Positions 23,201 through 47,000 of a stretch of DNA of 64,000 nucleotides are shown in pieces. Under the pieces are notes generated by a model that saw nothing but the letters and a program-made list of their open reading frames with translations, searched no databases and had not been told where the DNA came from. The stretch comes from Apostichopus japonicus (taxonomy: Eukaryota; Echinodermata; Holothuroidea; Aspidochirotida; Stichopodidae), in the NCBI RefSeq assembly GCF_037975245.1, contig NC_092573.1:22411265-22475264 (forward strand), read 5' to 3'. Made by a program: the position numbers and the translations under genes. Position 1 is the stretch's first letter, and every line of letters begins with the position of its first letter.

Positions 23201-23439
23201 ATAAGCCTTACATTTCACTGGAATTGTCCTGTCCCTCCAGTAAATTGCCTTTCACTGTCAATGTCGCTGACATGGTAACATGTCATAATTTGTACATTTT
23301 CATGATTGCAAATCATTAGCTTGGCTAAGTTTGTTTACCAGAGAAAGAAAGAATTGCAAAATAGCCACATTATCAATCCCCCTTTGAAGTGATAATTAGA
23401 CCAACAGATTTGATTCTGTGTTTGTGTGAACACAATGCA

Positions 23440-24615
23440 AACTAAGTGTCTGATCATAAACTAAGTGTCTGATCATAAAACTAAGTGTCTGATCATAAAC
23501 AAAGTGTCTGATCATAAAACTAAGTGTCTGATCATAAAACTAAGTGTCTGATCATCAGTTTATCGTCGGATCATAAAACTTAGTGTCTGATCATAAAACT
23601 AAGTGTCTGATCATCAATTTATCGTTGGATCATAAAACTTAGTGTCTGATCATAAAACTAAGTGTCTGATCATGAACTAATTGTCTGATCATAAAACTAA
23701 TGGTCTGATCATAAACTAAGTGTCTGATCATAAAACTAAGTGTCTGATCATAAAACTAAGTGTCTGATCATGAATTTATGGTCTGATCATAAAACTTATC
23801 ATAAAAATAAGTGTCTGATCATCAATTTATCGTCGGATCATATAACTTAGTGTCTGATCATAAAACTAAGTGTCTGATCATGAACTAATTGTCTGATCAT
23901 AAAACTAAGTGTCTGATCATAAAACTAAGTGTCTGATCATCAATTTATGGTCTGATCATAAAACTTAGTGTCTGATCATAAAACTAAGTGTCTGATCATG
24001 AACTAATTGTCTGATCATAAAACTAAGTGTCTGATCATAAAACTAAGTGTCTGATCATCAATTTATGGTCTGATCATAAAACTTAGTGTCTGATCATAAA
24101 ACTAAGTGTCTGATCATCAATTTATCGTCGGATCATAAAACTAAGTGTCTGATCATAAACTAAGTGTCTGATCATCAATTTATGGTCTGATCATAAAACT
24201 TTGTGTCTGATCATAAAACTAAGTGTCTGATCATAAAACTAAGTGTCGGATCATCAATTTATGGTCTGATCATAAAACTTAGTGTCTGATCATAAAACTA
24301 AGTGTCTGATCATAAAACTAAGTGTCTGATCATAAAACTAAGTGTCTGATCATAAAACTAAGTGTCTGATCATCAATTTATCGTCGGATCATAAAACTTA
24401 GTGTCTGATCATAAAACTAAGTGTCTGATCATCAATTTATCGTCTGATCATAAAACTAAGTGTCTGATCATAAAACTAAGTGTCTGATCATGAACTAAGT
24501 GTCTGATCATAAACTAAGTGTCTGATCATAAAACTAAGTGTATGATCATCAATTTATTGTCTGTTCATAAAACTTAGTGTCTGATCATAAAACTAAGTGT
24601 CTGATCATAAAACTA
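23440..24615. repeat. 20-bp satellite/minisatellite with TGATCA in each unit, about 55-60 copies
   Basis: Basic unit AACTAAGTGTCTGATCATAA. Variants (ATCAATTTATCGTCGGATCA, GAACTAATTGTCTGATCAT) recur at intervals of several units, giving a higher-order pattern. The region has no spacers and no reading frame of note. Confidence 0.93.
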
Positions 24616-27600
24616 GCATCTGTTCTTCCATCAATAATCCACTCGCAGACCTAACCAAGTGTAAACAATTAATTGATAGCCAAAACTTCACAAAGCAGCT
24701 GCAACATTAATCCTGGCTTTTTGGATGTATTGGAAGCTTAGCAATCATAAGCAAATTTTGTTCGTTGAACTATCAACATATGGTATCCATTAACTCATTT
24801 AAAATAAAAATCAGATATCAAGTATGACAACCTGGCAACAGAACAAATAACCTATCCCACCACCTCATACAAAATGATATTGTAAACTCTGTTATGAAAG
24901 ATTCATTTCTATGATAGTTTACATCTGTACTCCATCCCCCTATCTATCCTCATCATCCTTCATAACTACAACATCTCTACCAAATATCATCATCATCAAA
25001 TAAATCTGTGTTGAAGAAAAATCCGCCATCAACATCTGCTAGTCTGAGCAGGAATTTCATAACAAAAACGGTTGAGCATGCTGCCTCGACCATTAATGGA
25101 ACAGGTAGATTCAAAACTGGATATAAGATTATCATTTTTCTGAAAAGGAGTTGGCCTTCTTGCCAAATGTGACCCATCTCCCCCCCCCCCCCACCTTCCT
25201 CTCTCCCTCCTCTCATGTTTTCTTAAACATTTTACACCCTGTCTTTGCTCCTGCAGAGTGTCAGAAACCTCATGGAATAAGCATACAAAGAACAAAGTGA
25301 GTTGTAAATATTATGTGAAACACTTTAGACAAGGTCATTTTTATAGCTAGATCCAGTGCAAACAGGCAGAAAAGCATTTTTGAATAATGTCACGACCTCC
25401 CAACTTCTGCTGCTAATAAAAAAGATTGGGTTAGGACGACAAAAACATGGAAACTTTTTATAAAGCAGAGCAACAACAAACAAGTATATTATATATGCAC
25501 TTCCAGGAATCACCCCTCAAAAACCTACTCTTAAAGAACATAGTGTTGCATTTCTGTACATATCATATGCTTCCAGGTTAATCCCATTCAGCTACATCAC
25601 AGACGAGATGAAACTCATTTTAACGATGGTTATAGTCTACGGTCCACATCACTGTCAATATTGACTAAAGCACCAGTTCAGACACTTCACAGTCTGCTCT
25701 TCAGAGGAAAACGCTTCCGAGGATTTCTGATTGAATTATGAATTGCTTAAAACTGGGATGGTATATATCTCACATAAAATGAAAGGCTCCCATACATTTT
25801 GTTTGTCAAAATGTCACTGAACAGAACTCAACAAAGACAAAGACTGTAGTTCCTGGAAGGTGGAAGGGTCTGCTTCAAAGTGTCATGACGAATTGTACGA
25901 GCTATTTACAAATTAAAGAGGGGTCGAGCATTCCTTCCTCTTACTTCCTCTTCCTTTTACAAATTTATAAACATCTGACTGATTGAAGAGAATGCCCCCT
26001 TCCTCCTTCCTAAAGACCCCAATCCTGACGGCGGCATAACGGAGAGAAGACAACCGGCACCCCCAAACACAGCAGCAGGTCCTGAAGATGGGAGAAGTAA
26101 AGTTTGTTTCTCGATGGAGGAAAAGTTTGCTGGAAGAAAAAAAGAAAACAAAGAGTGTGACTATATCCAGGTCTTATTAAATATCCTGACGACATCCTGA
26201 CCGACAGAACAGTTTACTGAAGAGTTAAATGGCCACAAGATACACTGGTTATGGGAACGGCATTAATATGGGAAGAAAACCCTACAACTTTTTATTGGGC
26301 ACTTGGACTTGGACTGACAAAACTAAATGCAGCAACAAATGCTTGACAGATGCTCTCCTTTCTACATTAGTTTATGATTTGTAATACTGAAGAACTGCAG
26401 GATGTACAATTTGTTACACATTTACCTTCTTTTTTGTTTGCCTTTAGTTTGATGAACAACATCCTCAGGAAACCTCAAACTGTCTCAATTGTACTTTACA
26501 AACAGACATACTTGACCAACCTCTCTACATAATAAACCTTCACGATTAGTACATATCCGTAATCCCATATTGTGACCTACAGTATGCACCTTGAATCTGG
26601 TAACCTCACCCAGGACCATATGCTAGCAGCGATGTAAACTAACTGAACTGTCCATACCAGTGGAAGCAATGTATTATGTGGCATATATGCACTTTTCAAT
26701 AAAAGCCATACAAAGCTAAGTTAGTGTAAACTGTATGACATGTCAGATAATGCAGGTACATATGAACTACACAAGTGCAACTATTAGGTAAATTTATGTT
26801 GATATATCAGCCTATTGAACACACTTCCTACAGTGAACAAATATGTGAGTAATACCATCCTGAGGTTAAAGTGCTATAACAATCTTAAGTTAGTTCATAA
26901 AGAGCTTGATCAAGTGTAAACACCATTAGCTTGTTACCATAAAAATGCCAACAGTCACTCATTTATCCATTTCCTTATTTGTATTTAACAAATACTATGT
27001 AACAATGATAAATTACGATGGAGTTCCTAGTTAACCTTTATCCTGTGTACCAAAGTAACAGAATGGAATGAAATAGTCCAATGTGTATTTAAGTATACCC
27101 CCTGATAAGTTTGTTTAGGGAAGGCTCGCAAATTTAACCGACGATCATCGAAGGCCCAGCCAGCAGCACACCACTGCTCATTATGCAGCCTGCATATCGC
27201 TCACGCTTGAGTGCACACACCCACGGTAACTCTGTGAAAGTAATGAGCATCCAGTTCCCAACAGAAAAGCGCTGCTATTGTTATTGTTTGTAAACAAGAG
27301 CTGTACTTGGCTTTTCCTGGTCTGTGGTTTTCACGAAACAATAGCACTCTGACCACAGATTTATCTCAAGAATGAGTTGAAATCATGATACACCGTATTC
27401 CTATTGAATGTGTCAAAATACTTTCTGTCTTCTTTTCCTGTTCAAAGGATTCTCATTCACTAACACTGATCCACCTCTTTCTTTTTTCTTAGTTCCCAAC
27501 GAAACATTTTATCTTCTATCGTTTTGATGAATGATGAAGTAAATAGTTATACCACATGTTGTGTATTTTTAATTGATTATGTAAGACTTCTTTACAAATA

Positions 27601-27930
27601 TAGGACCAAAACCCAGAACCCACCAACTGAAATAGAAAGCACTTATTTGCTTTCGCCGAAGTTGCCCTTTATTTTAATCATGTATTTTTTCGTGTGTTGA
27701 TAAAATCACCACCGACAACGAAAATATTATACTGGAGAAAAGTACTCTAAGTTAAAACCTTCAATCCATGGCCACAGCAACAGTGTACGTAAAGTACTAC
27801 ATTTCCTCTTCAAGACTATAGCACATACCCTCCAAACAACTGCCGATATCCAGCTAATTGAAAGTCGTTGACAAGGCTACCCAAAGTGTGTTTTTTCTCT
27901 TTTTGTAAACCGATGGTTTGGCAAGATTTT

Positions 27931-28229
27931 CCCATTGACTTAGTGTGGTGTTAGGCTACCATGTGGTCAAAGATAGCAGTAAAAATGAGTATTACATGGA
28001 TATCTTAGTTCCAGCTAACTGCATCACAATTTCAGTGAATAAATAGGTGGTTAGGCTAGATTTCCCTATTGAATTAGTGTGATGTTAGGCTACCATGCGG
28101 TTGAAGATAGCAGCAATAAAGAAAGTATTCGGTGAATGTTTTTAGTGCCAGATAACTGCAACACAATTTGAGCGAATATACAGGGCTAGATTTCCATGTT
28201 GACCTATTTTGATGTTAGGCTACCATGTG
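27931..28229. repeat. Tandem repeat of about 130 bp, 2-3 copies, third copy split by an insertion
   Basis: The block GTGTTAGGCTACCATGTGGT recurs with variation at about 27945 and 28078, and its left half at 28212. The third copy stops at CCATGTG (28229) and resumes after the transposon with CATGTGGTCGGAG at 28954. Confidence 0.7.
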
Positions 28230-28953
28230 CAGGGATGTAAGTGCAGCCAAAAAAAAAAACCGGAAAACTATTCGGAGACCCCAGGTGAATGCCGTCCTAA
28301 CACATCCTACTCCTAGCTCTGACTACTTACACACTATCGTTATGTTAGGCTAGCTCAGAAGTATTAGCGCTAGCACATCTTACCCCTAGTTCTTACTACT
28401 TACACACTATCGTTATGTTAGGCTAGCTCAAAGTTACGAATACGTCGCAGCGAACTACGGAATAAAAAACAGTTTCACATTCGAATGCGATCACAAATAT
28501 CGACTTTCATATGCGTATCCCGTAGATTTCCGCTGCTCACAAATATCACAAGCGTTAATTATGTAAAGTTATGTCGAGCACCAGCAGTTACGAAGATATT
28601 AATTAGCAGTACAATCAACGTGAATTAGGCAAGGTTTTTCAACGACAGAAATGAGCTATGGCGATTTGAAGTTCGCACGTACGCAACGATATTCACATGG
28701 CACAATGTTGTACAGTGCAATGCGATGATGCGAAACAGGAATTGTATTTTGATTGATCGATGAGTGAAAGTTGAAGTTAGCTTGCTGCAACGGGCCAGGC
28801 ATTTTTGCCGCGTTGTGTCTTTGATATTCGAACAATTTTGTGGAACTTTATTGGAATTAAAAAAAAACCGGATTTCCATAAAAATACGGAAGACTTACAT
28901 CCCTGAAAAAAAAAACCGTATTTCCGTAAAAATACGGAAGACTTACATTCCTG
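28230..28953. mobile_element. Non-autonomous DNA transposon, 724 bp, 6-bp TSD CATGTG
   Basis: Left end CAGGGATGTAAGT and right end ACTTACATTCCTG are inverted with one mismatch. CATGTG occurs at 28224-28229 and again at 28954-28959. The neighbouring tandem copies show the uninterrupted target. The right end is duplicated (a copy ending at about 28906 and the true end at 28953), and an internal duplication of about 74 bp lies at 28301-28435. No transposase frame. Confidence 0.75.
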
Positions 28954-29916
28954 CATGTGGTCGGAGATTTGTGGAGAGTTTAGGCATAGTTTGTCGAGTG
29001 CAGGTGTCTTTGTTGTCATCAAGCAGCTGGCTCTGGTAGCCCATAGCAAGTGCTTTCCTCTCATACTTATAGCTACTGTATATGTTCGTGATTCAAGCGA
29101 AAAAATATTGAAATTCTCAACATTTATTATTGCTTGATTCGTTTATTTCATATGAGGAAAAACTGACAAGGAAATTTACGGGATGTTAAGACTGATTATA
29201 GAGACTAGATAACTAATAAAAAAATTAAAAAATCGCTAGTGGATTTAACTAAACGTTTATTCCAATGCAATCGCTCAGCAATAAATCACTACACGGTAAC
29301 AGCCCTAATGTCTGTATAATGCAAATTGAGAGCTGAAGTTGTTTTGGGATATCCCATCTTGGCAACTTTTTGGTAACTTTCTGTTTACACGGTTGTTTCC
29401 GTGGATTTTTTTTCGTTTGTGTCTCAGAACATTAACCAGCCTTTTCTAAAAAATGTGGTTGTCCACCGGGCAACAAGTACATCACGATTTGACAAGTTTT
29501 GCTTGCCCGGCAGTTATATTGGTCGTCCTGGACGACCGCTAAGTTTACACGCTGTTCATTGATTAAAAAATTCTTGAACCTGCGGAGAGAATTCGATGAT
29601 CCTTTTGTGTACATCCTGGACCGAAGTGGCCAACTCATTTAGCTGTTTTAGAGGCTTAATTTGTGGTCTCATAGTCAGTACTGTGCTCATTACACTGGGT
29701 AGCAACAGCTGGGCCAGAAATGATCGTAGATTAAATTTGCGAGCCTTCTCTTATGGGAAGCTATATTCAAGTACATTGGTGCCACGTGATGTAGCTAAAT
29801 GATCCGTTGGTTTCATCTCTACTTTGAACAGGCCAACATGAATCTGAACCGTGTCGATGGATCGAATTTTACTAACCATTGCAGAGAGCATCGTCACATA
29901 GCAGGATTTAGTCCAT

Positions 29917-41685
<11,769 letters not shown>

Positions 41686-43502
41686 GGCCAGTAATATTTT
41701 GTAATTTTGTTAAAAGAATGCAACTTTACACCACTCTTTCTTGCAGAATGTTAACTTATGTCGTTGTATTGCCACGAAACAGGTCAACGTAGATTCCTTT
41801 ACTATACTAATGTACGTTATGGTATACGTAGAAGTAGTAGGCACTATATGCTTGTGTACTACTACGTATGTCGTTGTCGTTGACTATCATTGAGTTTACG
41901 TGCAGAACATATAAACACAATTCGTATAACAGTTGCACCCAATGATGTCATCCAAGTGAATAGAGGGCGCTCGGTGTTTTTACAGATGCAAGAAAACAAT
42001 TCATTGACTCAGCTGCAACTTCCAGCGGGACAAGGAATATTGTCAGGGGCACCACTGCTTGCGCTTGGTGATGAATACCCCTGAAAATTGTTTTTTCGTC
42101 GGGCCAAAGGGACGGCTGTCGGGAGATTATTCGTTTTATCAACAAAATAATTACGTTAAGTTTCGATATTTTATCTCGTCATTTTTAAGCTTCGTTTCCA
42201 AAATATGATGAACGCGACGTGTAACGCTAAAAATTTCGACGTTTTATCTACGGTTATTTTGCATGTTCATCTCGAAAAGTGTGGTATTTTCTTATAACAT
42301 TGTGACGATATATATAATTAATTGTTTTATCTCATAATTTCATGTTTAATTTACATTTTTGACATTTTACCCCAGACTAAACTAATGTAAAAATGCTCGG
42401 CGATCAATTTCCCCTCCTACAACGATGGTGGAGGAGGAGGGGAGGGGAAGGGGCAGTTTCCTTGTCTCGCAATATTTTGCGCCGACGACACTGGTTTTAT
42501 GAGGATGATTGAAGTTGAAATTGCATATTTTAAATTTGCAGGTAAGACATAAAATACAGGTGAATTGTCGAATGCCAAGTAGCAAGTTTGAAATTCAAAA
42601 GACACTTAAACGTCTTTTAGGTAAAATGTCGTAATTTCAGATGAAATGTCAATACTTCATCAGCAGAAAAAAATTCGACAAAGAACTTAACTATTGAGCT
42701 GAAATAGTGAAATATTGAGAAGAAAATGTCAACAATTTCTGAACAGCTTTCAAAATTTTGAGAGAGAGTGTGTATGAGAACAATTTCATGAAACGTGACA
42801 TTTTAAAGATAAAGTTTGGATTTGTGCGCTAAACCATGAAAAGTTTGAGATGTCAAAAGAAACATAAATATTATAATTCGAGATGAAACTGGATATTTCG
42901 AGGTATATCATCCAGATTTCGAATGAAATGCTTCGATATAATAATACGGTAGAGTAAATGGCACATACTATTCGAGATAAGAAAATTTGTGACAGGCTGT
43001 CATAAAAAAATATATTAAAAAAACGCGTCGAATTCGGTGGCAAACATCACCGAATATTACGATAAAACGTAACATTTTCGAGATGAACATTAAAGATTAC
43101 GAAATAAAACATTCGAAAATTTGAGACAATGTTTACATTTTGGGTAGAACGTCACAATCTTCCACAATAATAATGATTCTCCTGACAATCCGCAAAACTT
43201 TTTCTAGACAACCATCGTTTTTACTTTAAGCAAAATAATTTATGGGCTCCTAGTTATAGCATTTCTTTCAAACTAAACAATGCTGGTAAGTTCATGAGGG
43301 ATGACTTAATGTATAGAATTTTAGACTTGAAAGGTCAAATTAAGTCCCACTACAAGACGAAATAAATATTTTAGCGGTAGTAGCTGCCTTTATAACTTCT
43401 GTTAACTTCTGTTTGTTTATCAAAATACTGTATTCACCTTTAGTTGGTCTGGAAACCTCTGGAATCATGCTAAATTGATGATGACGTCAGTATCTCAGAT
43501 TG

Positions 43503-43573
43503 GAGGAGGGGGATGGGAAAAAGAGGAGGACTGCGGAGGATGGGGAAAAGAGGAGGACTGAGGAGGATGGGGA
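43503..43573. repeat. Short GGA-rich tandem repeat
   Basis: GATGGGGAAAAGAGGAGGACT repeats about three times, in the CFAP161 upstream region. Confidence 0.8.
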
Positions 43574-43800
43574 AATCCGGCCGGTCCTCGCATCCCTCAC
43601 CCAAACATGATTTTCCACTCGAATTCCCCACCTTTCCCCCCATCACCCACCCCCTCCCCACTCACCTCCCCCAACCATCAACACGTACAACCTCACCCCT
43701 GCAAAAGCTTAGTCGGTTACACCCTGTTTGGAGTGTATTGGGTTGTGACTTTGGCCCTCGCTTCAGCCTGGAATCTCGTTGCTATCCGCCAATGAATTTG

Positions 43801-43814
43801 GTTGCCAAGGAAGC
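43801..43814 (+). promoter_or_regulatory. Candidate RFX X-box upstream of CFAP161
   Basis: GTTGCCAAGGAAGC has a perfect left half-site (GTTGCC) and a near-match right half (GGAAGC versus GGCAAC), 247 bp before the CFAP161 ATG. A second left half-site, GTTGCTAT, lies at 43778 and a CCAAT box at about 43789. RFX factors activate ciliary genes through such sites. Confidence 0.35.
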
Positions 43815-44047
43815 AGGGCACGATCAATTCCAATGAAACATAGGCTAGGTCTACACAAAACTCGGTGAAAACAAATGGACAGCCTAAGCACTGTAGCAGT
43901 AACGCGATATGTGTAACGATATAACATACCATATGATTTCAGCCGAACGAGAGGCCCACTAACGTAGAACACGATCACAGTCCTTTGCAATAGCTGTTTG
44001 CAAACTTTGTAATAACAGAAGAAGTTTGTGTTTTGAATTACAACAAA

Positions 44048-47000
44048 ATGAGTGTTCGAACGTATAATCGATCTGTGAGAGTCGGAAATTGGATCGAAGA
44101 TATATGTCTGGAAGAGGTAGCCTACAATTACAAACGTCAGGCCTAAGTTAGGCTAACGTTAGGCATAACTTATTATGAGTATTTAGGGGCCGACTTAGTG
44201 AGCCAACCATTCACGTTAAGCGCAGTAAAACCTTATTTACCAATATAATTATGACTACAGTAATTAGCCTTACCAGCAAAGCATTAATATTTAACATTAA
44301 AACGAGGCCGATACTATATATAGCTAGATTTGTAATCTTATTAGAATGCCAGTGATCATAACTTAGATACTGATATAATAATTTGTTTGTCCTTCACCAG
44401 ATTTTCTTGTGAGTTTACAAATTTTGACTGTTTTGTCTCTCCATAATTTCTCATCTCCTTTTATTTTGCCAGGACACAGTGAAGGATCACCTGGAAAGAC
44501 GAGAAAGAGGAGAACTCCTGATTCAGAAAGCATCCAAGCTCCAGGGAACCATCCTCAAAAAGGTGAGCTACAAACATCCTGTATATTGTATAATCATCTC
44601 AATTTGCTCTGTAATGTTCTTTCCAGGGACAACTTTATGCAATAACTGTGGTATGGTACAAATAAATCCAGCAGTGTAATTTTTTGTAAAGTGAACCTTT
44701 GACATGTCAAGTCAAGTCACAAGTCATTTGAATATATTGTGAGTCACATAACAAGTCCCTTCAGTTTGTTGCAATTTTGCAACTTACAAAGTCATACAGT
44801 AAAGGCTAGATGTAGGCGTAATGAAAATCAACGAGCTAGTTAAGGTTGGACAAATTTGGCATCTGTGTGACGGGATGATGATGAAGTCTTGGGAATGAAG
44901 TGCAACAGTGAGCTTCAGCTGCAATGTTGTGAGGTTATTAAATTCAACTACAGTAATCTAGTTTTGGCCAACAACTGAACATTATTGTCAAACAAGTACT
45001 TTTACCTCTCTTCCTATACAGACTATAAGAATATTACTTACATTATAGTAAATCATAAAACATGACATGATTTCACATTGCCTTTTGTTTGTGATAAATG
45101 TGACATTACCATCTATCAGGCTAGTGTCTTTTTGATATGTTAATGAAACCATAATATATATGCTAAAATGATACTGAAAAAATGCCATACATTGAGGCAC
45201 TCATGCATTAATTTCAATTTTCTTTTAATTACAAATTAGTAGCATCTACTCTGGTAATTTTGATATAACAAATAAATTCAAGTCAAGTCACAAGTCATTT
45301 TATTTTATAGCAAGTCAATTCAAAAGTTATTTGTTTGTTTTACAATTCATGTCAAGTGACGAGTCATTTACTGAAGATTGGAAAAATGATTTTTTATTGT
45401 TGAAGGAAGTAGATTTAAAGTTAAAGTATACCCTAGTTTTGTCTTAATCTGTTTGTTATTTGTCTCCTGAATTTATCTCTTGCAGGCCATTTATATTGTT
45501 TATCCTTCTCTTCTTATCCAATGACTTGTATGTGGAAGCTTCTATCAGTACACTGTTCCACTTTCATTAATGTGTTCACCAACCCAGTTGACCAGTCTGT
45601 CCTTCTGTTCTATAATTATTTGTCTTTATTTTAATTCTTCCAATCTGCCTCTGAATCACCAATATCTGGCTAGCTGAATTAACACATGTATCAGGCCCTG
45701 TAACATTTATTTTCATTCTTAATTCAGACTGACCTTTCGGTATCAGTTGACGGCTTTGTACATTTTGGAGACCATGTGATGTTGATGAACGAGGAGGCTC
45801 AGGACCAGGTGGTCACTCAGACCGACATTGAACCTCGTCAAGCCAATGCCCTATCTGTCAGTATGTCCGAGAGTAAGATGCACGAGGCACTCAAGTTTAG
45901 CGGAAAGTGTGATGTCTCTTCCAGTAAACACTTGGAGCCCAACGCCAGGAACACTTTTGTTATTTGTTCGTAAGTAGACCAGCATAATCTTGGCTTTTCC
46001 TTGACAAGATGATATTGTTCTGGCACTGCCATTCCTGTTGTTGATTGTAGCATCTACTAAGTAGTCTTCCACAAACAATTAAAATGACACTCTTCCAATC
46101 TTTTGTAGATCTATCATGTATGAAGAAAATATGTGCAGTATGACATCTCAAGTTCAAAGAACAGATTTGAAATATTTGTTTGCTAAATTCAAAATTTAAT
46201 TTTAATGATCTTGCTACAATATAGATGGCTTGATTTTTTGTGACCTGGATTATGACATATTATCAGCTTTTAAGTCAATTCATGTCCATCTCACAATTGT
46301 ACAATACAAAAGTGCCATGTTACTGGTACATAAGTAATAGCTTTACATTTTTTCCTTGGTTATCCATCTAAGTGAAGCCATTACTAACTTTATGAAGTTT
46401 GCCATACACCAAGATTTAATATCATCTGGGTCATAGGTCAACCCAAAATGCACCAATTGTCAGTTGTTAGGTACAAACCCCCAACAACTACAATTATATA
46501 TGCTGCTATGTAGCAAAGCTGAATATTGATTTACTCATTTTCTTCTGACAGGACTCTCTCAGAAGGAGTCCCGCTTGGCACACCCCTGGTATATGGACAG
46601 CATTTCTGCCTAAGAACCTTACCCGGCATTGGAGGTGATGTAAGTATACCAATAAAGCCAGGTACAGGTAAATTGCACCAGCAGTTAAAAAGAAATTAAT
46701 TGTCCAAATTTTGCCTGCATTACACATTGGAGGATTCAAATATGAATGCTCTAGGTAGTAAAAAGTTCTTTGATGGACATTCATGGAGTACCTGACACAC
46801 AGTGGACAGAAATTAAACACAGAGATAAGACATATTACAACAGCTTATTAATAACACTGACTTTGCATTCATGCATGTTTATGATTGCCAAAAGGTGAAA
46901 TATATAATTAGAAAACATGACTGACCATAATCAGGGCATCCTGGTAAAATACCAATTCCTTGATGCCATTTTAATTTGAAGGTGTGGTGTGATGTCATAG

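Larger units (their letters stand above)
18554..29916. other. Large gene-poor region between UBL/ARM gene and GOLPH3
   Basis: Both neighbours are on the minus strand, so this holds the 5' flank of the UBL/ARM gene and the 3' UTR and downstream flank of GOLPH3. Candidate GOLPH3 poly(A) signals (TTTATT on plus) lie at 29256-29261, 29142-29147 and 29123-29128. No exon with recognisable similarity was found. 20800-23400 and 24650-27900 hold nothing I can name. Confidence 0.6.
41686..44047. promoter_or_regulatory. Divergent intergenic region between GOLPH3 and CFAP161 starts
   Basis: The two start codons point away from each other, 2.36 kb apart. No recognisable exon lies between them. It must contain both 5' UTRs and promoters. 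No TATA box is clear for either gene. Confidence 0.6.

Noticed and set aside
23440-24615. CRISPR-like array
   Set aside because: Units are head to tail with no unique spacers, in a eukaryotic genome.
41890-42084. 64-codon plus-strand frame just upstream of GOLPH3
   Set aside because: No similarity, and it lies in the divergent promoter region; likely chance.
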